From CAYTGR01 sp964437445 (lineage in GTDB: Bacteria; Chloroflexota; Anaerolineae; B4-G1; SLSP01), in contig CAYTGR010000017.1 of the NCBI GenBank assembly GCA_964437445.1, forward strand, positions 1 through 64,000: a DNA stretch of 64,000 nucleotides. Reading direction: 5' to 3'. Below are positions 49,869 to 58,909 of the stretch, in pieces. The first letter of the stretch is position 1. The number at the start of each line of letters is the position of its first letter. Both the position numbers and the translations under genes were made by a program. The notes under the pieces were generated by a model. The model had not been told where the DNA came from. It was given only the letters and a program-made list of their open reading frames with translations, and did no database searches.

Positions 49869-50062
49869 TGGATGGCCTCCTGAATCAGCGAATAGCGAAT
49901 AGCGAATGGCGAATGGCGAATGGCGAATGGCAGATGACGTCTCACGTTTTACGCCTCACGTCTCACGCCTCACGTTTCACGTTTCACGTTCAACAACAGA
50001 CCGCCGACCGCAGAGCAAGGGAGAAGGGCGGTCGGCGGTCAGCCGGGTCGTGTGGCCGGTTG
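49869..50062. repeat. Cluster of three word-repeat families
   Basis: Bases 49888-49934 repeat GCGAATA/GCGAATG about seven times. Bases 49937-49990 are built from CTCACGTTTTACGC / CTCACGTCTCACGC / GTTTCAC words, the reverse complement of those at 1150-1206. Bases 49996-50042 hold GACCGCCGACCGC and its complement GCGGTCGGCGGTC, giving a hairpin. No gene is seen. Confidence 0.75.
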
Positions 50063-51112
50063 TTACAGCAGCCCGTACCGCCGGGCCGCCAGCCGGACAA
50101 TTTCGTTGATCAGCACCTCGTAGGGCATCCCTTCGCCCAGCGCCACCAGGCACATGTCACTGTAGGCCGGGCGCAGCCCCGGCAGGGTGTTGATCTCTAC
50201 CAGGTTGGGGCGTCCCGCCGCATCCAACCGGAAGTCCACCCGCGCCAGGTCCAGCGCGCCCAGAGCCTCAAAAGCGGCCACGGCGAGCGCTTGCAACTCC
50301 TGCGCCAGCGCCTCGGGGATGTTAGCCGGGACGATCAGCCCGGGCACGCCCTCATCCTCCGGCCCGTAGGATTTGGCCGCCGTGTTGTAGACCAGGGGAT
50401 TCGCCCCCTGGTTCAGATCAATCTCTTCAACCGGAAAAACGTGGAAGCCGCGCGCGTCGTACAGGGACGAGAGCGGGGCCTCGCCGGGCCTTAAGGTGTT
50501 ACCGATCAAACCGACGGTAAACTCGCGTCCCGGCAGAAAGGTCTCCACCAGCGCGGGTTGGCGATAGGCCTGGATGACCCGGCGGACCTGCGCCCGCAGC
50601 GCGACCTCGTCAAAGACACGCGAATCGGGCGTGATTCCCATGCCGGAGCCTTCGCGCACCGGCTTGACGAAGAGCGGGAAGGTCAACCGGGGATCCAACG
50701 GTTCATCGCCCTGCGCAAAGACCTGGAAGGGCGCCGTCGGCAGGCCGTTGTCGCGCCAGACGCGCTTGGTCATCGCTTTATCCAGCGAAATCGCCTGGGT
50801 CAGCACCTTGGAGCCGGTGTAGGGAATCCCCAACAGCTCCAGCAGTGCCGGCACCTGGGCCTCGCGGGCATCGCCATGCAGCCCTTCGGCGATGTTGAAA
50901 CAGAGCTCCGGCCGGGCCTGCCGGACCGTGTCCAATAACGTCTCGTCGGCCTCCAGCAGGATGACCTGATGGCCGGCGCCCTCCAGGGCGGCCGTCAGTC
51001 CTTCCACTGTCTGCGGCGCATCGTACTCGGCCAGGGCGTCGGGTGGGGCGTCCTGCCCCACCCGAACGTTTGTTTTGAGGTTGTAGATTAAGGCGACGCG
51101 GAGCGCGCGCAT
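50063..51112 (-). CDS. ATP-grasp ligase of the D-Ala-D-Ala ligase type
   Basis: The protein has 349 aa. ATP-grasp signatures include PELCFNIAEGLHGDAREAQVPALLELLGIPYTGS, the ATP-binding PLFVKPVREGSGMGI, ETFLPGREFTVGLIG, and the metal-binding end RVDFRLDAAGRPNLVEINTLPGL. These match D-alanine--D-alanine ligase, but such proteins in accessory settings can join other amino acids. The ATG lies 2 nt beyond the stop of the aminomutase gene, so the pair is coupled. The partner suggests a beta-lysine or related substrate; this is inference. Confidence 0.85.
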   Translation of the reverse strand: MRALRVALIYNLKTNVRVGQDAPPDALAEYDAPQTVEGLTAALEGAGHQVILLEADETLLDTVRQARPELCFNIAEGLHGDAREAQVPALLELLGIPYTGSKVLTQAISLDKAMTKRVWRDNGLPTAPFQVFAQGDEPLDPRLTFPLFVKPVREGSGMGITPDSRVFDEVALRAQVRRVIQAYRQPALVETFLPGREFTVGLIGNTLRPGEAPLSSLYDARGFHVFPVEEIDLNQGANPLVYNTAAKSYGPEDEGVPGLIVPANIPEALAQELQALAVAAFEALGALDLARVDFRLDAAGRPNLVEINTLPGLRPAYSDMCLVALGEGMPYEVLINEIVRLAARRYGLL

Positions 51113-51114
51113 CG

Positions 51115-52443
51115 TTACCGCTCCTCGTAGACCGATTGCGGCATCGGGATCGGCCAGCTGGCGCGCCGTTCGTGCGTCTCGTCCCACTGCTCCGGCTTGA
51201 TGGAGCGCCGCTGCCCGGCGAGCAGCCCCGCCACGCCCTCCTGGCCGCCTTCGTGACGGCGGGCCTGGCAGTAGGGGCAGGTGGCCGGATCGTGCCGCTG
51301 GTACTCGGTCGGCTGCGTGTAGGTGGTGATGAAGCCCTCGTAGTTGCGCACGACGGCCTTGGTCTCCGACATGCTGATCAGGTAATTGGGCAAGATCGGG
51401 ACTTTGCCGCCGCCTTCCGGCGCGTCAATCGTGTAGGTCGGGATGGCAAAGCCGGAGGTGTGCCCCCGCAGCGATTCCATGATCTCCAGCCCTTTGGAGA
51501 TCGGCGTGCGGAAGTGCCCTGCTCCCTTGACCAGGTCACATTGATAGAGATAGTAGGGCCGGACCCGGTTGCGCACCAGCCGGTGGACCAGTGCCATCAT
51601 CACGTTCGGGCAATCGTTGACGCCCGCCAACAAGACGGTCTGGCTCCCCAAGGGGATACCGGCGTCGGCCAGCTTCGCCAGCGCGGCCTCCGAGTCGGGG
51701 GTCAGCTCCTTGGGATGGTTGATATGGACGTTCATCCACAAAGGATGGTATTGGCGCAGCATGGCGACCAGCTCATCGGTGATCCGCTGGGGGAGGAAGA
51801 TAGGGGCGCGCGTCCCGATGCGGATGACCTCCACGTGCGGGATGGCGCGCAGGCGGGCGAGCAACCCCTCCAGCACGTGGGTCGGCAACATCAGCGCGTC
51901 GCCGCCGGAGAGTAACACGTCACGGACCTGCGGCGTTGCCTCTATGTAGGCCAGCTGCTGCTCGTAGTCGCTCTGCTTGGGTTGGTGATGCGGGTCACCG
52001 ACGATACGGCTGCGCGTGCAGAACCGACAATAAGCCGCGCATTGCATCGTCACCAACATTAATACCCGGTCGGGATAGCGATGGACCAATCCCGGCACCG
52101 GGGAGTGGGCGTCCTCGTTGAGCGAGTCGGCCATGTCGGCGTCCTCCGGCACCAGCTCCGCCGCCGTCGGCACCACCTGTTTGCGGATCGGACAATTGGG
52201 ATCGTCCGGGTCCATCAAGCTGGCAAAGTACGGTGTGATCGCAATAGGAAAGTGGCCGTTCGCTGAGAAGACGGCCACTTCGTCAGGAGTCAGGTGAATC
52301 ACCTGCTCCAGGTCTTCTTTGGTTCGTAGACGATGCGCCAGTTGCCAGCGCCAATCCTGCCACTGCGCCGGCGACACCTCAGTCCACGGTTGCGGGGGCT
52401 TTACTCGTTTACCCCCAGGCTCCTCTAACTCTATCTCGTTCAT
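51115..52443 (-). CDS. kamA: Lysine 2,3-aminomutase (KamA family radical SAM)
   Basis: The 442-aa protein has the radical SAM cluster C135, C139, C142 (CAAYCRFC) and the PLP lysine K347 (EGGGKVP). The two aspartates that hold the lysine substrate in the clostridial enzyme are present as D303 (QCDLVKGAGHFR) and D340 (TIDAPEGGGK), with the same spacing to K347. This supports true lysine 2,3-aminomutase rather than EF-P or glutamate-specific relatives. The N-terminus has the usual Trp-rich start. It produces beta-lysine. It is the first gene of a pair with an ATP-grasp ligase. GGAGGAGG precedes the ATG. Confidence 0.9.
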   Translation of the reverse strand: MNEIELEEPGGKRVKPPQPWTEVSPAQWQDWRWQLAHRLRTKEDLEQVIHLTPDEVAVFSANGHFPIAITPYFASLMDPDDPNCPIRKQVVPTAAELVPEDADMADSLNEDAHSPVPGLVHRYPDRVLMLVTMQCAAYCRFCTRSRIVGDPHHQPKQSDYEQQLAYIEATPQVRDVLLSGGDALMLPTHVLEGLLARLRAIPHVEVIRIGTRAPIFLPQRITDELVAMLRQYHPLWMNVHINHPKELTPDSEAALAKLADAGIPLGSQTVLLAGVNDCPNVMMALVHRLVRNRVRPYYLYQCDLVKGAGHFRTPISKGLEIMESLRGHTSGFAIPTYTIDAPEGGGKVPILPNYLISMSETKAVVRNYEGFITTYTQPTEYQRHDPATCPYCQARRHEGGQEGVAGLLAGQRRSIKPEQWDETHERRASWPIPMPQSVYEER

Positions 52444-52651
52444 GGCTACCTCCTCCAGGGTTGCGCAAAATACACCCTCCGATCATCACCCACATCACCG
52501 GAGCGAACAACGTCAGATGGGGTGGGTTATCCCCATACCGACTGTGGTTCGCGCCTGCTATCCGTCGGCAGGCAGGCGCAGCCGAAGACAGTAGCAGATG
52601 TCGTCCGGGCCTGCGGAACGGAAGTAGGTTACTCGCGGAGGGCTATGGTTA
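52444..52651 (-). other. kamA leader, about 200 nt
   Basis: The stretch between the likely promoter and kamA is long for this genome and has GC-rich stems, for example around GGCGCAGCC. It does not match the lysine riboswitch or another element I can name. No small gene is supported. Confidence 0.4.
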
Positions 52652-52678
52652 AGTTTATCATATTTTACAGAATGTCAA
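52652..52678 (-). promoter_or_regulatory. Likely promoter of kamA
   Basis: On the minus strand TTGACA (52673-52678) is followed after 15 nt by TAAACT (52652-52657), within an AT-rich stretch about 210 nt before the kamA start. Confidence 0.5.
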
Positions 52679-52962
52679 GTGGGAAATCAGTCCGGGGGGC
52701 GTGTGGGGGGGGTAGGATGTTCAGCTTTCCTTGTCTGGCAGCAGGGGCGACGGGCGCTTGCGACTGAACTTGAAAATAGAAATCAGTTAAGGAGTGAGCA
52801 GCGAGCAGCAGGTAGAAATTCCTGTCTCCTGCTCACTGCTCACATTTTCATCCCACCGCTGGTGAACATCAGTTCATGAGAATTCCTCTGAAAATAACGT
52901 TCTGAGTTTGTAGTGAGGCGCTTGAGCGCCGTCTTAGCCGCGCTGAAACGCCTCACCGCCGG
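52679..52962. repeat. Intergenic repeat block
   Basis: Bases 52795-52895 hold the CTGCTCACTGCTCAC words and the sequence shared with the start of the window. Bases 52902-52958 are the best copy of the palindromic element (GAGTTTGTAGTGAGGCGCTT, then GAGCGCCGTC and GCGCTGAAACGCCTCAC). No gene is seen. Confidence 0.7.
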
Positions 52963-54891
52963 TCAGAGGTTCTCAATCGGGATGGGCTCTAATGGATCGG
53001 CCGGGGTGAAGCCAAAGACCCGCCCGTAAAAGTAGAGCTCGGCTTCCAGTGCCCGCTTGATCGTCTCGGCACGGCGGAACCCATGCCCCTCCCCCTCAAA
53101 CAGCAGGCAGGCGACCGGCAAGCCTTTGGCCCTGACCGCCGCGGCCATCATCTCCGCCTGGTTGGGCGGCACCACCTGATCGTCAGCTCCTTGCAGCAGG
53201 AGCAGCGGGCAATTGAGCCGGTCCACATGGTGAATCGGCGAGCGCGCGAGGTAGAGATCGCGCTGAGCCGGGTAGGGACCGACTATGCCGTCCAGGTAAC
53301 GGGACTCAAATTTATGCGTGTCGCGTGCCAACGCTTCCAGGTCGCCGATCCCGAACAGGCTGCACCCGGCCTTGAAGAAATCGTGGAAAGTGAGCGCGCA
53401 GAGGGTGGTATACCCCCCGGCGCTGCCGCCCCGGATCGCCGTCCGTGCGCCGTCGGCCCAACCCTGGGCTACCACGTAGCGCGCCGCATTGATACAATCG
53501 TCCACATCCACCAGGCCCCATTGCCCCTTGAGCCGTTCCCGGTAGGCACGCCCATAGCCGGTGCTGCCGCCGTAATCCACATCCAGCACCGCAAAGCCCC
53601 GGCTGGTCCAATACTGGATGCGCGGTGCCAGGACGGCGCTGGTAGCGCCGGTTGGTCCGCCGTGGCTGAACACCAGCAGCGGCGGTCGTTCGTCCGGTGG
53701 AGCGACGAAGTTGGCGTTGCGCGGTGGGTAGAAGAAGGCATGGGCCGTCGCCCCGCCGGTGGTAGGGAACTCCAGAGCCTGGGGCAATGAAACGCAGGCG
53801 GGATCCAGCGTCAATTCAGTGCCGCGCCGCACGACGGTGAGTTGCCGCGTCGCCAGCTCCAGCTGGATCAGGCCCCAGCTCTCGGTGGGCGAGCCAGCGA
53901 TGAAGAATACCGCCCCGGGCGCCGCGCGGAGTGAGTAGAATTCGGTGTACGGCAGCTCCAGCGGTTCAAAGGCCAGGGTCCCGGTATCCAACAGGGCCAA
54001 CTGGCCCCTACCGTCCTGAATGAAGGAGCAAACCAACCGCTGCGCCGATTCAAAAGCGTAAGAAGAGAGGCCAAAGACCCACGGGGCGTCGCCGAACTCA
54101 GCCGCCAGCGGATGCAGCGGCTCTATTTCCCCACCGCGCCGGCGGTAGAGATTCCACCAGCCGGTCCGATCTGATATGAAATAGAGCACCCCCTCCGGTG
54201 ACCACTCCGGCTGGAGCACGGATTCCTCCCGCCCGCCTGCCACAAGTTGCGCCGGGCCAAGCGTCCCGTCGGCGTGGACGGCGGCAGCCCAGAGCTCGGT
54301 CCCGTCCCAGGGCATTCGGGGATGGTCCCAGGTGAGCCAGGCCAGCTGCGAACCGTCGGGACTGAGGCGCGGTGCGGCGAAGAAGTCGTGGCCGGTCACG
54401 AGCGGCCGCACCAAGCCGTTTGCCAGGTCCACGGTGGCCAGATAGTTGCGGGCCTCCTGCCCTGGCACAGTGTGGTCCTCGCAGACGCAGATCAGGCGGT
54501 GCCGCGAGCGGTCCAGGACCGCGTCGGCATAGCGTAGCGCTTCTTCCGCCGTCAGCGGGGTTGGCTCGCCGCCGGGCAACACCCGGTAAAGTCGCTGGTC
54601 GGGGAAGTGAGAAAAATAGACAACCCCGTCGGCCGCTAACGCCGCGCCGCCGTCATATTCGTGAACACGGGTGCGGGCGTTGAAAGGCGGCGGGGTCACG
54701 TCCGCGATGAGGCCGTCGGGAGCACGCCGCACCAGGACGTTGCGGCCGGCCTCGGTCGCCCGCGACTCAATCCAGTACAGGTCGTTCCCGTCTAACTGGA
54801 GCCCCGATAGGCCGATCGTCTTGGCAGTCAGCAACTCAATAGTAATCGGCGAAGCCCAGGCGCCGTAAGGAGCCACTTGGGGGTCAGGCAT
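52963..54891 (-). CDS. S9 family peptidase (prolyl oligopeptidase/acylaminoacyl peptidase type)
   Basis: The 642-aa protein has an N-terminal beta-propeller (LSPDGSQLAWLTWDHPRMPWDGTELW; SPEGVLYFISDRTGWWNLYRR) and a C-terminal alpha/beta hydrolase domain. The catalytic Ser is in RGGSAGGYTTL near residue 490, the Asp in GADDQVVPPNQ and the His in EGHGFRR. It should cleave short peptides in the cytoplasm since no signal peptide is seen. GGAGG lies 5 nt before the ATG at 54891; a longer in-frame form has no such signal. Confidence 0.9.
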   Translation of the reverse strand: MPDPQVAPYGAWASPITIELLTAKTIGLSGLQLDGNDLYWIESRATEAGRNVLVRRAPDGLIADVTPPPFNARTRVHEYDGGAALAADGVVYFSHFPDQRLYRVLPGGEPTPLTAEEALRYADAVLDRSRHRLICVCEDHTVPGQEARNYLATVDLANGLVRPLVTGHDFFAAPRLSPDGSQLAWLTWDHPRMPWDGTELWAAAVHADGTLGPAQLVAGGREESVLQPEWSPEGVLYFISDRTGWWNLYRRRGGEIEPLHPLAAEFGDAPWVFGLSSYAFESAQRLVCSFIQDGRGQLALLDTGTLAFEPLELPYTEFYSLRAAPGAVFFIAGSPTESWGLIQLELATRQLTVVRRGTELTLDPACVSLPQALEFPTTGGATAHAFFYPPRNANFVAPPDERPPLLVFSHGGPTGATSAVLAPRIQYWTSRGFAVLDVDYGGSTGYGRAYRERLKGQWGLVDVDDCINAARYVVAQGWADGARTAIRGGSAGGYTTLCALTFHDFFKAGCSLFGIGDLEALARDTHKFESRYLDGIVGPYPAQRDLYLARSPIHHVDRLNCPLLLLQGADDQVVPPNQAEMMAAAVRAKGLPVACLLFEGEGHGFRRAETIKRALEAELYFYGRVFGFTPADPLEPIPIENL

Positions 54892-55128
54892 ATAACCTCC
54901 TCTGCTATAAGGACAATGACATGGATCGTTACTATTATGTGCCAGTTTGCGCGAAAGTGCAAACTTCACAGCTTACGCCGGCCCCGCACGGGCAACCTCC
55001 TCTAATGCTATTCTTATATAAAGCAGGTATGATGAGACCGTGAGTCTAAAGTCACAAACTTAAGTCTGTGCCACAACCATCACAGGCTAATTAACTCAAT
55101 ACTGATTGATTATTTTTAAGGAGGTGTT

Positions 55129-57006
55129 ATGGCAGATCAGACCACGGTCTCCCCCCAATCCGAGGCCCTGGAATTCCGGGCCGAGGTCCAACAATTGCTC
55201 AATATCCTGGCCCATTCGCTCTACACCGATCGCGACATCTTCCTGCGCGAGTTAATCTCCAACGCTTCCGACGCGCTGCACCGCATCCAGTTTGAGTTGC
55301 TGACCAACCGCGATGTGCTGGACCCCGATGCGGAGCTGGCCATCCGCCTCAGTTTTGACGCTCAGGCCCGGACGCTGACCATCACCGATACCGGGATCGG
55401 CATGACGCGCGAGGAGTTGATTGAGAACCTGGGCACCATCGCCCATTCCGGCGCGCTGGCGTTCCTGAAAAACCTGGAAGCGGGCCAGCGCCCGGCCGAC
55501 ATCATCGGCCAGTTCGGCGTCGGCTTCTATTCCGTCTTCATGGTGGCCGATGAAGTGGCGGTCACCTCCCGCTCGTACCGGCCGGAGGCCCAGGCGTGGA
55601 CGTGGACTTCCACGGGGGGCAACCGTTACACGTTGACCCCGGCGGAGAAGGCCGACCGCGGCACCGAGGTCCTCGTCCGGCTCAAAGAGGACGCCGCCGA
55701 ATATGCCGCGGCTTGGCGGCTGGAGCAGATTGTCAAAAAACACTCCGATTTCATCTCTTTTCCCATCTACGTAGATGGCAAAGTCGCCAACCGGCAGACC
55801 GCGCCCTGGCGGAAGTCCCCCACGGAAGTTGCCGAAGACGAGTATCACGATTTCTACCGGCAGATGACGCTGGATCTGGAGCCACCGCTCCTGCACGTCC
55901 ATTTGGTGACCGACGTGCCGGTTGACCTCCGCAGCATCCTCTATGTGCCGCGCCAGCACGAGCGGGGATTGCTGCATCTGCGCTCGGAAGAAGGGCTTAA
56001 GCTTTACTCCCACAAGGTTTTGATCCAGGAGTACAACAAAGATCTGTTGCCCAACTACCTGCGGTTTGTGCAGGGGGTAGTGGATTCGCAGGACTTGCCG
56101 CTCAACATCTCGCGCGAGACGATCCAAAGCAACCGGTTGCTGCGCCAGTTGCAAAAGGCGTTGACCGGGCGGTTGCTCAAGGCGTTGCGGGAGATGGCAG
56201 AACAACGCCCGGCGGACTACAATCTTTTCTGGGCGGAGTTTGGCCCTTTTATCAAAGAGGGGGTCGTCACCGATCCGGCCACACGGGAGGAGCTCTTGCC
56301 GTTGCTGCGTTTCTATTCCTCGCGCTCTGGGGATACCTTGATCTCGCTGGACGATTACGTGGCGCACCTGCGTGAAGGGCAGCCGGCGATCTACTACATT
56401 CTCGGCGATGACCGGGCAGCGGTGGCACGCAGTCCGCATCTGGACGCTTTCCGGGCCAACGACCTGGAAGTCCTCTACCTGGTGGATCCGCTGGATGGTT
56501 TCCTGGTTCAGACCCTGCCGGAATTCGCGGGCCATCCCCTGCAAAACGTAGACGATGCCAAACTAGAATTGCCCACTGGCCTGGCTGTACCGGAAGCTCA
56601 GTCCACGGCCATCGCCCAGACCGACTTTGACGCGCTGTTGAGCCGTTTCCGGACTGTCTTGGGCGAGCGCGTGGTGGAAGTGCGCGAGTCGCGGCTGCTC
56701 AAGGATAACCCCTGCCGGCTGGTCTCCGCTGAGGCCGGGCCGGAGCGTGATTTGCAGCGCGTGCGGCGACTTTTAGGCGAAGAGACGGCCGCGCCGCGCA
56801 AGATTATGGAGCTCAACCGGACCCATCCGCTCATCCAGAATCTGGCCCGGTTGGTGACCCGGCATTCTGATGATGCCCGCATCAATCTCGTGGTAGAGCA
56901 GCTGTTTGAAAATCTCCTGCTGCTGGAGGGCATCCAGCCCGAACCGGCGCAGATGGTCTCGCGCCTGCAAACTCTGCTGGAAGCGGCCATTGCCACGCCG
57001 GAGTGA
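55129..57006 (+). CDS. htpG: Hsp90 chaperone HtpG
   Basis: The 625-aa protein is a bacterial Hsp90. GHKL ATPase motifs are present: FLRELISNASDALHR, ITDTGIGMTREELIENLGTIA and GQFGVGFYSVFMVADEV. The middle-domain catalytic Arg lies in QDLPLNISRETIQ, and a dimerisation domain ends the protein. Length matches E. coli HtpG. AAGGAGGTGTT gives a strong ribosome binding site. No CIRCE element is seen upstream. Confidence 0.96.
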   Translation: MADQTTVSPQSEALEFRAEVQQLLNILAHSLYTDRDIFLRELISNASDALHRIQFELLTNRDVLDPDAELAIRLSFDAQARTLTITDTGIGMTREELIENLGTIAHSGALAFLKNLEAGQRPADIIGQFGVGFYSVFMVADEVAVTSRSYRPEAQAWTWTSTGGNRYTLTPAEKADRGTEVLVRLKEDAAEYAAAWRLEQIVKKHSDFISFPIYVDGKVANRQTAPWRKSPTEVAEDEYHDFYRQMTLDLEPPLLHVHLVTDVPVDLRSILYVPRQHERGLLHLRSEEGLKLYSHKVLIQEYNKDLLPNYLRFVQGVVDSQDLPLNISRETIQSNRLLRQLQKALTGRLLKALREMAEQRPADYNLFWAEFGPFIKEGVVTDPATREELLPLLRFYSSRSGDTLISLDDYVAHLREGQPAIYYILGDDRAAVARSPHLDAFRANDLEVLYLVDPLDGFLVQTLPEFAGHPLQNVDDAKLELPTGLAVPEAQSTAIAQTDFDALLSRFRTVLGERVVEVRESRLLKDNPCRLVSAEAGPERDLQRVRRLLGEETAAPRKIMELNRTHPLIQNLARLVTRHSDDARINLVVEQLFENLLLLEGIQPEPAQMVSRLQTLLEAAIATPE

Positions 57007-57021
57007 TCCGCTCTACCACCC

Positions 57022-57058
57022 AAAGCCCGGCAGGTTCAGAGGACCTGCCGGGCTTTTC
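57022..57058 (+). terminator. Intrinsic terminator of htpG
   Basis: AAAGCCCGGCAGGT and ACCTGCCGGGCTTTT form a 14-bp stem with a 7-nt loop and end in TTTTCTT. Confidence 0.88.
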
Positions 57059-57068
57059 TTATACATCT

Positions 57069-57127
57069 GAGTTTGCAGTGAGGCGCTGGAGCGCCATCCA
57101 ACGCGCTGAAGCACCCCACTACGAAGC
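57069..57127. repeat. Palindromic element copy
   Basis: CTGAGTTTGCAGTGAGGCGC opens and GCGCTGAAGCACCCCACTAC closes the inverted repeat. It is the same family as 52902-52958, 38511-38551 and 3049-3193. Confidence 0.7.
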
Positions 57128-57168
57128 TGTTTTTTACCTGGTGATTGTTTTAGAGAGCCGTGGAAGTG

Positions 57169-58704
57169 CTACGGCGCAAAGGCGCGCTCCACGTCCTTAG
57201 CCAGCTCGGGGAGCGCGATCTTCCCGTCGGCGGTGGCCAGGTCAGCCGCCTGCGAGAGTACTTGTTTGGCATCCTCTTTGCGATTCTGGGCCAGGTAAAC
57301 GCGCCCCAGCGTATGCAACGCGATCGCCTGTTGCAGGTCGCCCTGGGCCCAGTTCTGCGCCTGCTGCGCCAACCGCTCTGCCTCCACCAGTCGCTCAGGG
57401 CGATAATCGGCATAGAACCGGGCCAGCGCATTGAGCACCTCAAAATCATAAGGGGCCAATCCCTGCGCATAGAGGAAATCCGCTTGCGCGCCATCCAGGT
57501 CCTGTTGGGCCACACGCAACCAGGCCCGGGCCAGGTAAGCCATCGGCAGTTTCTCGTCTTGCGCCAGGGCGCGCTTCACCGCGCCGTCGGCCTCTTCCAG
57601 GTTGGGCGGGGTCTGATGGAGATAGGCCAGCGCCAGCCAGGCTTCTGCCTCAGCATAAGGGGTCAGCTCAGCGGCTTGGTCCAGCTCGCGGATGGCCAGA
57701 TCGTAGCGACCCTCATAGAAGTACAAACACCCCAGCCAGAAGTGTGGTTCCGGCAGGTCGGCGTTGAAGGAGATCGCCGAGCCGAGCGACTTTTCCGCTT
57801 CGTCCCAACGCCGGAGGTGGAAATAGGATTTCCCCAGCCCCAGATAAACTTCGGCCCGGTCTGGTGCCAGCGTGCGTGCCTCCTCAAAATCGGCCAGGGC
57901 CAAGGGATAGGCTCGCAAGCGCAAATATTCGTCGCCCCGCTGTAGCCGCAAATCTACATTGGCGGGACTGCGGAGCACTTGCAGATCAAACCGGGTCGAG
58001 ACCGAGGGCAAAACTACCGGCGTCGCCGTTGGTTCCACTGGCGCTGGTGTGGCCGAGGGCACCGCCACCGCCTGAGTGCCGGCCGGGGTCTCCCCCACCG
58101 GGATCGGTGAGCCGCCTTCCCACTCTACCGGCGTGCCCATCGGGGTATTGATGATAATGGGGCCGGCCGGCACAAACGTAGGTGCTGGTGCCGTGAAGAT
58201 TTTGACCGTGGTGGAAACCAGCAAGGCGATCATCCCTACCACCAGCAAGAGCAGTGCGCTCAGAATGATCAGCTGGAGCGAACTCATACCCCCCGGCCGC
58301 TTGACAGGTTTAGGGGATTTGGGCGGCTTCTCTTTTTTCGGCTTGGGGGGCTTAGGCGTGCGCTCTTTTTTAGGCTTGGGCTCTTTGGGCGGCTTGGGCG
58401 TGCGCCCTTTTTTGGGCCTGGGTTCCTGGGGCTCCGGGGCAGGCGGCGCCGCCATCTCCGGCGGCAAGAGCTGTTCCTGGAGCTGCATCAGGTCCAGGGG
58501 GGGCGCAATGCCCGCCCGCAGCGGAGGAGATTCCTCCTCATCTATCGCCGGGGTTTCGGCCGCTGGTGTGGCAGCAGATTCTTTCTTGCGGCCGAACAGG
58601 CGGAATCCCCCACCTTTTTTGGGTTTCTTGGGTTTCCCACCCGACTCAAACAGGTCTTCCAGCTCTTCATCTTCTTCCCCCATGGGTCTGCGGATCAGAC
58701 TCAT
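57169..58704 (-). CDS. TPR protein with single transmembrane helix
   Basis: The protein has 511 aa. The N-terminal third is Pro/Lys-rich and cytosolic (repeats of PKKxRTPKPPKEPKPK). A transmembrane helix lies at about 150-172 (LQLIILSALLLLVVGMIALLV). A Pro/Thr-rich linker and at least six TPRs from about 240 follow (VDLRLQRGDEYLRLRAYPLALADFEEARTLAPDRAEVYLGLGKSYFHL and so on), placed outside the membrane. It is probably a scaffold for a protein complex. GGAGGG lies 7 nt before the ATG at 58704; a longer form to 58743 lacks a signal. Confidence 0.75.
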   Translation of the reverse strand: MSLIRRPMGEEDEELEDLFESGGKPKKPKKGGGFRLFGRKKESAATPAAETPAIDEEESPPLRAGIAPPLDLMQLQEQLLPPEMAAPPAPEPQEPRPKKGRTPKPPKEPKPKKERTPKPPKPKKEKPPKSPKPVKRPGGMSSLQLIILSALLLLVVGMIALLVSTTVKIFTAPAPTFVPAGPIIINTPMGTPVEWEGGSPIPVGETPAGTQAVAVPSATPAPVEPTATPVVLPSVSTRFDLQVLRSPANVDLRLQRGDEYLRLRAYPLALADFEEARTLAPDRAEVYLGLGKSYFHLRRWDEAEKSLGSAISFNADLPEPHFWLGCLYFYEGRYDLAIRELDQAAELTPYAEAEAWLALAYLHQTPPNLEEADGAVKRALAQDEKLPMAYLARAWLRVAQQDLDGAQADFLYAQGLAPYDFEVLNALARFYADYRPERLVEAERLAQQAQNWAQGDLQQAIALHTLGRVYLAQNRKEDAKQVLSQAADLATADGKIALPELAKDVERAFAP

Positions 58705-58845
58705 TGGCGCCCTCCAACCGGTCAGTATCCAAGGATTCTGCATTTAGTATAAGGCAGGATAGAAGAAAAAGCAACTGGAGGCGAGGATAAGTTATGTTGC
58801 GTTTCGGTTAATCCACACTCAGCCCGCCCGGTTCTCCGCCGCAAT

Positions 58846-58873
58846 TTGCCACAATCCCCCAAAGTGATATAAC
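58846..58873 (+). promoter_or_regulatory. Promoter of the prenol-kinase pair
   Basis: TTGCCA (58846-58851) and TATAAC (58868-58873) are 16 nt apart, about 37 nt before the ATG at 58910. Confidence 0.6.
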
Positions 58874-58909
58874 CAGGTTGCTCGCATGAGTTTTCAAGGA
58901 GGGGAGATC

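Noticed and set aside
49937..49990. CRISPR-like array
   Set aside because: The words are 6-14 nt, in changing order, without spacers of constant length, and no cas gene is present.
52444..52651. Lysine riboswitch upstream of kamA
   Set aside because: The conserved L-box core was not recognised. It remains an unexplained leader.
55000..55128. CIRCE or other heat-shock operator upstream of htpG
   Set aside because: No TTAGCACTC/GAGTGCTAA dyad is present. Only a generic AT-rich promoter region is seen.
55252..56544. Minus-strand open frame opposite htpG
   Set aside because: Shadow of the Hsp90 gene. Its sequence has no domain and no start signal.
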